Source of the DNA: Climacium dendroides | Taxonomy: Eukaryota > Streptophyta > Bryopsida > Hypnales > Climaciaceae | NCBI GenBank assembly: GCA_950106755.1 | Contig: OX467083.1 | Span: 17,293,029 to 17,357,028, forward strand | Direction of reading: 5' to 3' | DNA: 64,000 nucleotides | Part shown: piece after piece, positions 12,219 through 24,440 of the stretch | Numbering within the stretch: position 1 is the stretch's first letter | How the letters are laid out: every line of letters starts with the position of its first letter | Made by a program: the position numbers and the translations under genes | The notes under the pieces: model-generated | The model's database searches: none | What the model saw: only the letters and a program-made list of their open reading frames with translations | What the model was told of the DNA's origin: nothing

Positions 12219-14482
12219 TTAGTCCACATCCATAGGACTACTAGCAGTGCCACTTGGACTTGCTTTATCGTCATGTGTGCCGCATTGGGGAATGTGGTCT
12301 TCATCAGAGCCCAAGCGAAGACCGGGTCGCCTTATTGTAGACCGGATTCGCCTAGCTGGCCCATCCTCCTCTAATATGGCCCTCAAAACTTGGGATTGTT
12401 GGAGCTCTTCAAGCACTTGATGCGTTTGTGGACTATGTTGGTCCAACAAAAAATTTATTGCATCAAGTTTGAATTGGTTTCTCCACTCGGATTCCGACAT
12501 TATGACTCTTTTCCGTGGACCAGGCATGTCATATCCGTCGTCGTTGTCGCTTTCAATATCCACCACCTCGTGCTTGTTAAGACGCACTCCATCTTTATCC
12601 CAGAGGTAGTTCCGGGGGTGGGGCCCAAATCAGAATTTCTCATCATTTTCATCCCAATGCCCGTTAAAGCATTGGAAGAAGAAATTCCTCTTTCCTTGGC
12701 TTGCTTCTAATGTGCCTTTAATCAAGTTGTGGCACACTCTGACAACTGCATTTGGATCATTTTCCCAACCCCGTTGATCACAAAATTGGGACTTCTCCAA
12801 CGAGTGGTACTTGTACTGCCAATTCCAAATAAGGTCATCTCCTCATTTGTTGGGATGGTCAGGCGCATTGTTGGCATCAAATTCCCAACCTAGTGACATG
12901 AATTCGACCAAGCCAAACAATTCATATAAATGTTTGTGGAAAGGAGCCTTGCACACTACACAGTATCTACGGTTGACCATTAAGTTGATCAAGAAAATTG
13001 GATGATACAAGTGCCCACACGTACCCAAATGCATTCCACCTTCTGGGCTAAAGTTATTTAAACAAATTATACACTGAGTTCCATCTTCAACAAAGGCAGA
13101 CGATTTTGGCCATAATAATTTACTAGGGGTGGTCACATGGGTAGACATGGCATTCTGAAAATCCCAACCACTTTGAGCCCAATCAATGACAGTTTGATTT
13201 CCAGAGATGACATTGGTTGCCATTTTCTCGGGTTGGAAGAGGTTGTCCACAGGGGCCCAAGAAGTTAAGCTGAAGACACGTTCTTAATTGTGTTCAAAAT
13301 ATGTGTTGAAAATTTTAGTAAACTCAGTAGCCATTTGCTGGTTCCTATCCATGGTAAACACGCATGCCAACTTCCACTAATAATGAGATCAATGCATTCA
13401 AACGCTCTTGGAGCTCCACATTCTGTGCAAGAAGGGATGGAAAGTCTTCATCCTCTACTGTGACGTCTGCTGCAGGAATATCTTGAGGTTCTACGACTGT
13501 GAAACGAACCTCATCAGTTATCGTGGTCGTTTCAAGAGCACGTTGCAAGCGACCAATTTCTTGAGATTGTCGGGTGATGGTATTGTTCTTGCCTTCTTGG
13601 CTTTCAACTCCATCCTCAATCTGTGACTATCTTCATATAGTCCATGAAGTTCACTGATTTTGTCATTCGACTTCTTCTTCAAACTCTCAACCGTGTCCAC
13701 CTGCACAGCTATTTCCTCTTGCATTGGCATAAGAGGTTCTTCTTCAGTTGCTTCAAGAACCGGTTCATTTGGTGCTTCAATGACCAGTTCATCAGGAACT
13801 GCTGGTGGAACACCTTCTTCATGTTCATCCATTCGTAGGGCCCTCCGTCTTCTGATGCGTTGTTGACTTCGAGTAGTTGGTGGTCGTGGAGGCGTACGTG
13901 TGCCATCGAAATCATTATCTGTAGAAGAATCTTTAATCATATAATTGTCGTGAGGCGCTTCCACTATTGTTCTGAAATAGCCCAATGCACCCTCTAGATA
14001 CCTTCGCGTATTCAATGGGATTAATCCGTTTGTGGGATGTGGCACTTTGATTTTCTTGCCTCTTTCCAGCATAGTAGACTAGTCCACCCTCTTTTTAAGT
14101 TTGACTTCTGCATGTACGCCCCGCGCAATAAAAAGATGAATCTCGTTGCGTTCCACGATGGGTCAGTCATATAACACTTGGTATACGTCAATGCATCGGT
14201 TCTTAATGCATCATCTGAGCAATACCTCAAATTTGCTTTGTGGAATCAGCGGTGATGATTATGCCGATCTTCTGGGAAGGATTTGTCAATGTCGCACCAC
14301 TCGATGTAGAAGGCGCAAGTTTCCATGGTCCATGGATCAGGTATGTCTTGCCAACCTCTGAATGCAAGTTTCGTGGAATTTTGTAAAACTTTTATACGCT
14401 TGCATTGTTTTTGGCCTTGTCGTTTGCAGGTTTTGTCTCGTTCCATGACTTCCATCTTCATCATCCTTGGTGGCGTGTCCAT
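12219..14482 (-). pseudogene. RING-H2 multidomain pseudogene, multicopy-element type
   Basis: On the minus strand one ancestral ORF of roughly 750 codons can be followed from an ATG in good context (CACCATGG, 14482) to a stop at 12219-12221. It is broken by four in-frame stops (14246 TGA, a TAA near 13283, 12843 TGA, and TGA near 12632) and about three frameshifts (near 14060, 13550 and 13350). Order: a basic N-terminus; a Trp/Cys-bearing domain (TCAFYIEWCDIDKSFPED, then DPSWNATRFIFLLRG); RRYLEGALGYFRTIVEAPHD; an acidic linker; a coiled coil; a RING-H2-like finger (CIIC...GTCGHLYHPIFL...YCVVCKAPFH); a region with WENDPNAVVRVCHNLIKG; and an acidic C-terminus. The fifth zinc ligand, expected at the Phe of HPIFL, is not Cys. 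The finger suggests E3 ligase ancestry. I do not recognise the full architecture. A transposon-amplified family is likely. Confidence 0.6.
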
Positions 14483-14599
14483 GGTGATGATGACCTGCAA
14501 AAAAATTGAGTGAATTTGGTACTGTAGAAGACCCCACAACCGCCCGGGCAACCAGCTCAACAGAAGTGGAGGAACAAGGGAAGGTGTGAGGTACAATAA

Positions 14600-14910
14600 A
14601 TGGGGCGGAGACGCCTTATATAGAGACAGGGGCGCAGGCGGTCAAGCGGGGACATCCTCGATGGACGGGCGGAGACGTAGGGACTAGGACGCGGATGTTC
14701 TCGATGGGGCGGGGACGTTGTCGATGGGGGCGGGGACGCCTAGTCTATGCGTAGACGTTGGGGCATGGACGCAATGCTTGTGCGGGGACGTTGTCGATGG
14801 GGGCGGGGACACCTAGTCTATGCGTAGACGTTGGGGCATGGACGCAGTGCATGTGCGGGGACGCAAGCAATGTGGAGGCGGAGACGTACGTCTAGGGCAG
14901 GAACGTAAGT
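14600..14910. repeat. GC-rich region with a 73-bp tandem duplication
   Basis: A G-rich block built around GGGGACG and GGCGGAGACG words. Within it, 14711-14783 and 14784-14856 are two nearly identical 73-bp units (four or so differences), each holding 'gtctatgcgtagacgttgg'. The block lies immediately upstream of the TATA box of the minus-strand pseudogene and contrasts sharply with the AT-rich DNA on its other side. It could be a promoter-proximal CpG-rich repeat of the same element. Confidence 0.7.
14616..14622 (-). promoter_or_regulatory. TATA box upstream of the RING pseudogene
   Basis: The complement reads CTATATAAGGCG, a canonical TATA element, about 134 bp upstream of the putative start codon at 14482. 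A poly-T tract ending in GCAG (near 14500) lies between the two and could be a 3' splice site for a 5'UTR intron. The preserved core promoter contrasts with the broken ORF. Confidence 0.45.
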
Positions 14911-15778
14911 GTCCATTGACATTCCCGCCATATAGGATGGGCCTCCCAAATAATTCTCTAGTTAATTCCACTGGGCTATGAATAATTAATTATATGTGAG
15001 TAAAAATTAAATTAATGTTTGCAATTGTATTCAACAAAATAAGTAGCGAAATGATCAAAATTATATGAGAGCAATAGTGTACCAAAATTCATACACGGAA
15101 TTAAAATTTGAAAATTAATCCTTGAAGGACCAAAGTGCTTTGGGGGAGAATATAGCAAATTTAGGCGATTCACTATGAATGGAGTTTTGACTTTGTTGCT
15201 TCAAAATTTTCACAAAACATGTGGCTAAGGAGTAGCTTGAAGGCCCAACAATTGTCTTAGCTTTTGACTACACAATTAAAAAATCATTGTATGATATAAA
15301 GTCTTAATTGTTTTGAAGGCAGTTGTGGTAGCTAAAGAAGATTCTAAAAAAATCACTTTTTTTTTAAATTAAAAATTGAAACTAAATTTTTGGATTTATA
15401 TCTTCATGGGAAGCTTGGAATGGCTCCATATGGATCAATGAATCCAAAGTTATGAAGAGTTTTAGATTGTGGGTAGTTTTGGAATCTATACTGTAAAATA
15501 AACTTTAAACTCATTTATGTAACTCAATGTTCAATATATTTGGAGAAAAATTAAAAGCACTAGGTTCACCATTTTTATTATAAAATCACAACATTGGGAA
15601 TTGGCATTTTTCAATTCCATAATTAAATTGTTAACAATTTAGTGTTATGAGTCATTCTGAACATCTTTCTACTTACTAATTTTTTCCTACATGTTGTCCA
15701 ATTCCAAATTATTTGAAAATTTTCAAGCATGTAGCTAACTTGACAATTAGAATAAATTGAAAGAGTTACAATTGTTTT
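14911..15778. other. AT-rich gene-free stretch
   Basis: No ORF or domain is seen. The minus-strand open frame at 15623-15964 overlaps the next repeat copy and is discussed there. Confidence 0.45.
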
Positions 15779-16060
15779 GGATATTTTTTCATGATGATAT
15801 GTTTTTCTAAAGTGCAGCTGCCCGGGTTTTTGTAGGGACTTGAAATAGATTCTTCTCACTTCAAACGCTAATATCTTGCAATCTATGTGGCAAAAATTCT
15901 TGAATTTTTTCCTACATCTTCCCAAACTAGCATAATACAAGAATCTATGGTTACATGCGTCCAAAGATTTTGTTTTCTAAAATTTTGATACTTGTATTAG
16001 AAATGACAATTTTCAAATGTTTCAGGTAAAAACATAGTCAAAAAGCGTTAGGGGTAAACC
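15779..16060 (-). repeat. Dispersed repeat family R3, copy 1
   Basis: About 280 bp resemble 24160-24440. Shared pieces in order are 'cacttcaaac(g/a)ctaatatcttgcaatc', 'ttttctaaaatttt', 'agaaatgaca' and 'gtgaaaacatagtca'-like ends. On the minus strand both copies keep an open frame with a related short peptide (HIDCKILAFEV here, HHVDCKILVFEV in the other copy). This hints at an old coding segment, though no family is recognised. Confidence 0.55.
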
Positions 16061-17924
16061 GGTGAAATGTAGATCACAGAGAGGGGCCCTAAGGGCCGTT
16101 CAATGATTAATGAAGCCCATGAGGAAATGAAGCAAGAAAACTTTGTAAGCCCAACAATATTATATTGGAACGAATTTTCTTTCATTTTCTTGGAATACAG
16201 AAGTTGCAATAGTGTTTTTGTTCCTTGAGGCCTTGCTGGAGGCTCAACGGTTTCTTCATAGTGGAGGTTTCCAATGAGTCCATTGTATTTTTAAATTTAT
16301 ATACATATGGATGTGTTTTAAACTTTTTAAAATTACGCTAAATCAGAAAATGTTTTATTCAAAGTGCATGGAATTGTTTCTAGAAAATATTGAACATAGG
16401 ATATTTAGATTATAACAATATCAGAAAATCACCTTATAGGCCAAAATAGCTGAAAGATACAACATCTATGGAATCAGAATCATTAGAAATGAAGACAATG
16501 AATCATGTATTTTTACCTATAAAAATAATGTATTGGAAATTAACATGAACGTAGGTTTTTTTAATTTAATAATCCAAGATTAGAGAGCAATGGTCTTATA
16601 TGGATATCATTGTTGGAACACGCTAACAAGGCTATTTCTATTCCAAACCTCCGGAGTTTGTATAATTTATTCATTTTCAGCAAGTAAGAACTAAGAAAAT
16701 CCAAAAAAGATAAAGAAAACTTTTGCACTTGAATGTTCTGAACATGTACATTCCTACTACAATTTTCCTTTATCTATTAGCGGTTGGCACTTGTTCTGCT
16801 ACACATTCATAATTAGAATTTTATTATACTTTTGATGTATTAGATAGAATGCAAAACAAAAATTTCAATAAACTTTTAAATAAAAATTACTAAAATCTTG
16901 CTATTACTATTTTATAAGTGAATATATACGAAAATGTACAATAGAAATTTATTGAATGATAAATAAACTAAACCCAATGGTGAATACTGAATACTATAAA
17001 TGATTCACATGCTTGATAATGCATTAGAAATTTGGCTCAATTGTTACCAACAATGGCAACCCAAATGGAGGATTTTAGCGCACCCTAGGTAATTTTTAAG
17101 AATTTTCTATCGTAGGTTTCTACGGTTTGACCATCTAGAAAGGCATCTTCTGGAAGTCAAAAAATTCCGAAATTTTTATGGAATCTCTCATGGAATCCCA
17201 CAAAAAATGTGCAAGCTTATACTCTTACTTTGCACAATGGTCATAGGAGATTCAAATTCCACCATCTCCTTTAATTATCAATGCTCAGGGAATCTTTCAT
17301 ACAAAGAAAAATCTTGGTGAGCCGATTTCACCTATGAGTTGCTAGCATGAAACTGACCCTAGGTTACCCTCCCTTGGCTGTAGATTCCTTTATAGTCCCA
17401 TCTTGAGTTCGTGACACCTACAAGTCAACAATTGAGATTTCTACTAAAAATGGAATATGATTTTGGAACTTGAAACCTCTCCTTGAAAATCATCTGAGGA
17501 TTTTTACCTAGGTTCCCTTGGACCAATTGGGCTATAGTTTGTCACATATAGGATAGGTTTGGCTATTTTGGCCATTTTCACTAATTATTTACAATTTATC
17601 CTATTTTGGTATTTCCTAGGTTCTAACCTATTTTCAACCAGGTTTGGGTTCTATTTAGATAAAAACACTCAATCTATAACCAAATATTATAGTGATATGT
17701 AACATACCTATTTTGATTTTACACTCTTTTTTGAGCTTTTTGTATCTAAAACTGTACTCAAAATAATTAAAAAACAAACAAACAAACAATTAGTTCCAAG
17801 TGATGAAATGGGAACTCACACCCTTCGAAAAACTTGAGCCATTGATTGAATTCAAAAAAATAAAATGACCTTTCTTCCAACTGTCGATGAAACATCCTGT
17901 TGAGGAAAAACAAGAACCTTAGGA
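16061..17924. other. Gene-free stretch
   Basis: No ORF above chance. The part at 17040-17560 is less AT-rich than its surroundings and resembles decayed retroelement sequence, but I could not assign it. The piece at 17690-17830 resembles 1930-2060. Confidence 0.4.
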
Positions 17925-18075
17925 TCTTGATACGAATACAATACAATACAAATATAGTATAATTTGATACAAATACAATATGGATATGGATATGATACAT
18001 ATATAGGTTAGATACAGATACAATATAAGTATGGGATACAAATACGGGATACAGATACGGGATATATCCCATATT
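17925..18075. repeat. Degenerate GATACAAATAC-type short tandem repeat
   Basis: A run of variants of GATACAAATAC, GGATATGGATATG and ATACGGGATACAG makes about 150 bp of imperfect 6-12-bp tandem repeat. The minus-strand open frame across it (repeated Val-Ser-Asn/Tyr-Ile residues) is a by-product of the repeat, not a gene. Confidence 0.65.
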
Positions 18076-18144
18076 GATTGGCATTTCCACCCCTTAGAAA
18101 CTACAAAGAGGTGGGATGGGGGGGATAATGAAAAAATTTATTAA

Positions 18145-18360
18145 AATTTTTTTTTTGAACTCACTAGGGTGGATGTATATGAAAAAAAAAAATTTAATTT
18201 TTTTTGAGCTTAATGGGGAGGATATAAAAAATTAATTTAAATTATTTTTTTGAGCTCATAAGGGGATATAAAAACTTATTTTAAATTATTTTTTTAAGAT
18301 CACTAGGAGGTTGTAATGAGATCAATTTGATTTTTTTGGAGTTCACTAAGACACTTTGTC
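18145..18360. repeat. Tandem repeat, ~50-60-bp units
   Basis: Four to five diverged units each hold a T-tract, then 'ga(a/g)ctca(c/t)', then 'aggggg(a/t)tat'-like words and an A-rich end. They begin near 18155, 18195, 18247, 18290 and 18335. No coding potential. Confidence 0.5.
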
Positions 18361-19265
18361 ACAATGAGTTCAAAAGGTGCAATAACCACATTAATTGCAT
18401 TAACTACAATGTGTGTGTTGAATTGAGTGTAATGTATATTGTAAAAATAATTGTTGTGAGGAATGTTGCTTATATGCTTTGAAATTCGCCAAATTGGAGT
18501 TTATGAGATTATTAAAATTAACTTGTGAGTGTTGTTGTGTGTATTGAATTCAGTTTGAGTCTGTATCAATTGGCATGATTATGTGTATCTAATTGAATTT
18601 GTTATAATCATTGAGCTTAAATGTCTTATTGTTTGATATTGTTGTAGTCAATGCATGTGTATATGTATAATATATTGGAAAGAAATTCACCTAATTGGGG
18701 TTGTTGTAAAATCAATTAGTTTAGTAGAATGAAAAGTGTAATTGTGTCTAGTAAATGTTAAGTTAAATGTTGGGAGAGCATCTATGAGTTCCAAGTAGGA
18801 TAATTCATCTTTGAGTTTATCTTGGTTGAATTCAAATAATTATGCAAGATTTGAAATTTGTATGATCTGATTAGTTGAATGAAGAGATTAATTTTAAGTT
18901 GGAGATAAATGAGTATATATTATAATTGAGTTAGTTGTAATTTTTCATACCAAATTGAGAGATTCAAGTGCATATTATCTTGAGAATTATTTGCTATAAA
19001 TCAAATAGAATGTTAAAAGAGAGTTGATGGAAATGATTTAATTACAAGAAGTAGATTTGCCGAGTGGGAAAAATTGAGTGAGTTGTCCACTAAGTGTGAG
19101 TTATAGAAATTTTACCAAATTGAGGAATCTTAAACAAAATTACATATATCTGAATGAAAGAGGATTCAAATCCCATGTTGGTGAATAGTAGTTGAGAAAA
19201 AAATCTTAATAAACCAAGTTGTAACTAATTGTATTGAAATAGAGGTCATATCAAGTGATTTCAAA
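18361..19265. other. AT-rich gene-free stretch
   Basis: TG-rich and AT-rich sequence without ORFs of note, and no repeat boundary recognised. Confidence 0.4.
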
Positions 19266-19671
19266 TGTCCCCTAGGGAATAATTGAGAGTTTGGGCAAGT
19301 TAATTAAACAACGAGTCTAGGTTTCAACTCTCATTGGGCTTGTTGACTAACTTCAATAATCCAAAAATTAACATCACTAGTGAGACAAGAATAAACAATT
19401 AATCCACTACTCCACCCCTAAATTGTACTATGACAAGATGTAGAGCACCTTAAGTCCATTAATAGGCTTGCACATTGATTCCTAAATTGTGTTTTTTACC
19501 ACGATCTCACTTTTTTTCATTTGCTTGGTCATTTGACTTCTCACTTCTCTATATATATGATGCAATACTTTGCATCATGGAAACTCTTTATAAGCTATTA
19601 GTGTCGAGGATTGTTTTCTTAAAGTTGAATGAGTTCTATGCTCTACAAGAGATTGAATTGTGGTCAGAGCC
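19266..19671 (+). mobile_element. Candidate LTR end with primer-binding-site remnant
   Basis: The segment ends with TGGTCAGAGCC (19661-19671). This equals the plant tRNA-iMet primer-binding sequence TGGTATCAGAGCC with two bases missing, and it is followed by AT-rich leader-like sequence. About 110 bp upstream is a TATA-like 'ctctatatatatg' (19547-19559) in a layout typical of an LTR U3/R. The left boundary is not defined (a TG-start is possible near 19265). No gag or pol follows, so this is a remnant at most. Confidence 0.3.
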
Positions 19672-19679
19672 CAATTGAG

Positions 19680-21676
19680 AGTGTGAAATTGAGGTTGTTG
19701 TTTATAGAAAAAATAGAAAGACTCATGTATTTGTAGAACAAAAAATGTGAGTTTGAAAATTTCAAATTAAATTAGAATTTGTTGTTTTGAAATTTGTTTC
19801 ATTGTAGTGGCTAAATTCTTTGATTGAATTAAAAATTGAAAAATTAGTCCTTATTGATTTATTGGGAGAAGGGGAGAAGTGGAGAACAAAGATCGAGAGT
19901 GAAGCCTTGGCTTCAATCTTCTTGCACTTTACTTTCTATCTTTATTAGCTATTGACTCCTAGAACTTCCAAATCTTCACCTCTTCCAAGTTGGGTCCAAC
20001 CAGCCAATGCCAATAAGCAACATACATTTCTATTGCTCTACAAAGTTTAAAATCATCAAAAGTAAGCAAAAGAACACAATGGTTGTTGCTGCTACAACAG
20101 ACCTCCTTCCTTTATTTGAAGAGACTTGCAAAAGATTGTTGATTTAAGCCTAAGCTACTACACTATAGAAAAATTGTTGGTGATAAAACTAAAGTAAATT
20201 TTGGTATGTTGGGCAATTCTATCTAATTCACTTTTTAGATATGCATTCATGTAAGGGATTAAATGGTCTTAAGCTATCCAAGCATGAATCCTTGAATTCC
20301 ATAGATCATAAATACAGATAGAAATATAACCACCTGTGTGGGATTTTGGGATAGTAATTGATCCATCAATAGAGTGTGCATTGTTGATTAAGGAATTGGC
20401 TTTCTTAGGGGGTGCACTAGATAGGATGTTTGTTGGTACCGTACATTCAAGTCCTTATTACAAGGAGGCTATGTAGGTAAATTTTTTGAATTTACATGGG
20501 ACTACATTTACCTAATATTTACCTAAATTTCTATGTCAAAGTACTTTCAAACTCAAAGTAGGCCAAAGCTCAAACCATATAGAAACAAATGAGACATATA
20601 CAAACTTTAGAACCGTGCACAAAATGATGAGACATGCAAACTTCATACAAAAATTCCACTTGCATTCAATGTCAAAATGCATTGTACAGAAACAAGTGCA
20701 TGTGTTACCAAACACAACACAAAGCATTTACAAGGTTTAAAAAAAAAGGTTGACTATTCTAGGATCTGGATTTAGGGGGCCAAAATGCAAGAGAAAAACA
20801 ACACAAAACTTGACCTTTTAAAGTAGAAAAAATACAAAGACACTACTAGAATCATGCACCTACACATTCTTGAAAGAGCATCCGAAATGAATAAAATCAA
20901 TCCAAAAAAGCGGATTTTAAAAAGTAATCATTACTAAAATAAAATTTTACTAAAAAGAGTAATCCAATAGGAGATACTACATAGTCTGGAGAGCAATCCA
21001 AATAAAGGGAATTGAACAAAAAAAATGGAATTTGAAAACTAATCACTTCAAAGAAATACGCATGAACTCTACCTTCTTTCTTCCTCAAAAATACATCAAC
21101 CTAAAACAAATTGTAGGCGACCTACTGCAACTAGCGAACCCTACAATGTGTTTAGAGACCTTGGAGAAAACCTTCAACTACAACGATCAAAAGGCAGACA
21201 CACAATGATAGATCTAATTTAAAAAGAATCCACACCCTTAACCCAACCCCTAAGCGAAGTAGAAAGAAAGGTCCTCAGACTAATACCGCTTACTTAATTA
21301 GAAACCAAAAAGTTACAGATTGGTCCTCAAACCACTTAGTCAAAAATTCCTACTATATCCTACGACCTACAACCACCTATTCATAAACTCAGTCATAAAT
21401 CACGTTTGGGATCCTTTTGAGATGCCTAGGATACATTTACTATTTTTCAAATTTTTTTAGCAATGCATTAAAAAAATTTCATAAACCTGTGTTGTGAATA
21501 ATTATACTAGTATTAGAAATTTGTTTTCCTTGAAGTCGAAGTTGGTTTATTCTTTCTCTAGCTTTTCCTGAATGTTAGATAATTTCCTTTTGGTCCGCCT
21601 TCAACTGGAAAGTATATGGGTATATTTAATTGGACTTGGTGGATTGGATCTTGATTGTTTAATTTTAAACGGTTTA
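19680..21676. other. Gene-free stretch
   Basis: No gene recognised. The minus-strand open frames at 20536-20727 and 20897-21088 are short and AT-driven. The words 'aagtaatcatta' and 'aaaattttactaaaa' near 20921-20955 resemble interior pieces of the CACTA-type MITEs. Confidence 0.4.
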
Positions 21677-22081
21677 TGAAATTTTTCAGTTCTTTTCCCA
21701 CATTAGTACAAGTGTGAGAAACAGTAAGTGCAATTGAAATTATATTTTTTTTGATAAAGTGTAAATTCACTAGGAATTTTGAAGTGTTCAACCCAAAAGA
21801 GTCTCTAGACTACCTTAAAACCAACAAAATCTAAATTTGTAATGCTCATCTCACTACCTAATGCAGTCGAAATATTTTCTATTATGGAAGGCCGAAAAAG
21901 TCAATTTTTACAATGAACTTCACATTGAAAAGTTAGAAGTTCCTAATGAAGTCACTCCATTACTATCATGTAAGACACGCATTGTGGACCACATCTCACA
22001 TACTAAAAAAACAAACCATAATGGGTCATTTCCTAGGCGACTGCAATGGGTCATTTGACTGCAATGGGTTGTTTTACCTTA
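21677..22081 (+). mobile_element. Dispersed TIR-type repeat R2, copy 1 (5'-truncated)
   Basis: About 400 bp are closely related (roughly 85% by eye) to 59505-59914. Shared stretches are 'accaacaaaatct', 'aaaagtcaatttttacaatg', 'ccattactatcat' and the 3' end 'aatgggtcatttcctagg'. The right end (complement TAAGGTAAAACAACCCATTG) matches the terminal repeat of the complete copy at 59451-59914. The corresponding left terminus is not visible, so this copy is truncated or diverged there. Confidence 0.65.
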
Positions 22082-22289
22082 ATGGTGATTGGTCTTGAAG
22101 AAAAGAACTTGGGATGAAGAAATCTCAAGGTAAGCAACAAAAAATAAATCTTTCCATTGCCGAAAAAGGTGAAGTAAACCTTGGTTAGATTCTCTATTAT
22201 TGTATGTTATTGTTACCATTCGAGCTAGTTACAATTAGCTCCCCCCCCCTTTTTTTGCTTTTTTGAAAAGTGCCAACATGGCAATCACG

Positions 22290-23080
22290 ACCTTTTTTCT
22301 TCCAAAAAACACTCAAAATTGCCATTTCTATAGCAAAGAATAAAAAAATAAAAATTAATTTTTGTGCACAACTAATTGTAGGATTTTATCCCTAACTAGT
22401 ATGAAAATGTGAAGATACCTATGTTTAAAGTGAAAAAAAACAAGTTTTTTTTAGCACATTCTGGGATTAGATTATTTGATTTTGAACCTTCTTAACTTTA
22501 ACTTTTTGCACTACAAAGTTTTAAGCTTTACATCTTTATGGTGGAGAATTGAGTTGAGGGCTTAGGAAAAAAATTCAAAAAAGCTCAATTTTTATACTTT
22601 AAAAATTTATTAAATAGAAGTACGTACAAGCTGGAAAGAAAATTTAAATTATAAATATCTGTAAAATGGAATTAAAATGCACTAATCCATGTGGACCTTT
22701 TTCTTAAATTGTAAAAATTGCATTCAAAAATGAATCCTACAAGTTATTTTTTCAAAAAGATGATCTAATTGTGTGAAAAACAAGATTGTCCATAACTTTC
22801 TCATAACAAATCAAAATGGAATGAATCAAAGCTTTCCATGTAGAAAAAAAATATAATCTATGAGAAAAAAAATTTAATTCAAATTTTGATTTTTTTGTTG
22901 TACAGTACATTCTCTTCTCCCCCCCCCCCCCCCCCCCTTCTCTCCAGTCTCCACTATTTTGAGCATAACTTTTGTTCTCAAGCATTGATTGATAAAAAAA
23001 ATAATATTCCCATGAAGCTAATTAATTTTTTTATCTTCAAAAAAAGTTTCAAAAAATTAAGAAAAGAAAATGAGCCCTTA
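22290..23080 (+). repeat. Dispersed repeat family R1, copy 2
   Basis: Second copy of the family seen at 2115-2900, with the same landmarks in order. It contains a C-tract (about 22919-22937) and ends with 'cataacttttgttc' near 22967 and following sequence. It lies in tandem with copy 3. Confidence 0.65.
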
Positions 23081-23149
23081 GGTACCTGCCCAAAATCCCA
23101 CTTGTTTCCTGAAGAGACAAATAGTCCTTTAGGATTAACTCTAAAATCC

Positions 23150-24000
23150 CAAGGCCTCTTTTCCATCAAAAACCACTCAAAATTACCATTTCTATAGCAA
23201 AGAGCCAAAAAAAATTTAATGTTTTTTTTGGGGGGGTTGCATATATAATCGTACAATCTTGTACTGGACTAGTATAAAATGTGTGTAAAAAATTTCACAA
23301 ACTTTGATTATGTAGATTGAAGATAAAGTAAAGTAAATAAATCTTTTCACACCTTGCTCAATTACATTTGACTTTGAACCTTCATAAATTATAATTATTT
23401 CTCTACTAATTTTGAATTTATAATTTTATATGATAAACAATTGAGTTGAGAGTCTAGGAATTTTTTTTTAAAAGCATAGTTTGCTTTCATTGAGGCTTTC
23501 ATTCATTAAAACTAGAGGTAAATTCAAGATTGAAGGGAAAACTAAACTATTAATAGCTCTAATATGGAATTGAAATACATTAACCTCAATGGTGAGATTG
23601 TTCTAGTAAGAGACCTTGACCTTGTGGAGTTTTTTTTCCTCCTTAAATTGTGAAAACTGAGGTCAAAAATGAATCCTACAACTTATTTTTTCAAGAAGAT
23701 GCTTTGATTGCCCAAAAAACAAGATTGTTCATAACTTTCACATAACAAATCCAAATAGAATAAATCAAAGATTCCCATATACATAAAAATATAATCTATA
23801 CAAAAAGGTTAATTAATTTTTTTACTTTACATTGTTTTAGGTGTTTTTTTGCCCACCAAACTAAAATTTAAGCTTTCTGTGCCATAACTTTTGTTCCCGG
23901 GCTCCGATTGAAATAAAAATTATATTTTTGGAAAACTAATGTGTTTTCTATTTTTCAAAAAAAAAAATTTGAAATGGTGCAATCTGGCCCCATGGTACCA
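23150..24000 (+). repeat. Dispersed repeat family R1, copy 3
   Basis: Third copy, in tandem with copy 2. Landmarks are 'ccactcaaaattaccatttc' at 23171, 'catttgactttgaacc' near 23366, 'gattgttcataactttcac' near 23723 and 'ccataacttttgttccc' near 23881. A G-tract lies at about 23229-23236. Confidence 0.65.
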
Positions 24001-24159
24001 AAAAAAAGGACTGGTTACAATCCGAGTGGTTTGATGTAAACAAAATGCATGAAATTATGAGTTATGGTAGAGATTGGTCTGTTGTGTGCATTGTTTGCCG
24101 AATCTCCTAAAGCTCCTTCTATGAAAGATCTGAGGATGAGTTTGTGTAATTAATCTTTT

Positions 24160-24440
24160 TATGATGATGGTGATTATTCAAATACAGATCTGAATCTTCA
24201 TTTGATAGGACAAGCACCGGGCCCTCCAAAAGGATTTTTGGCACTTCAAACACTAATATCTTGCAATCCACATGGTGAAATTTTCTAATGTTTTTCCACA
24301 TTTTTCCAAACCATTGTGCTACAAGATTCTAAAGTAACATGTGTTGAAAAATGTTCTTTTTCTAAAATTTGGTACTTCTACTAGAAATGACAGTTTTGGA
24401 GCGTTTTAGGTGAAAACATAGTCAATGAACTTTAGGGGTT
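24160..24440 (-). repeat. Dispersed repeat family R3, copy 2
   Basis: Related to 15779-16060. On the minus strand it keeps the peptide HHVDCKILVFEV in an open frame at 24119-24301. It directly follows R1 copy 3, so R1 and R3 could be parts of one larger element. Confidence 0.55.

Noticed and set aside
17767..18090. 107-codon minus-strand ORF
   Set aside because: Produced by a GATAC-type short tandem repeat.
22919..22937. C-tract as a regulatory element
   Set aside because: Simple homopolymer inside an R1 repeat copy.
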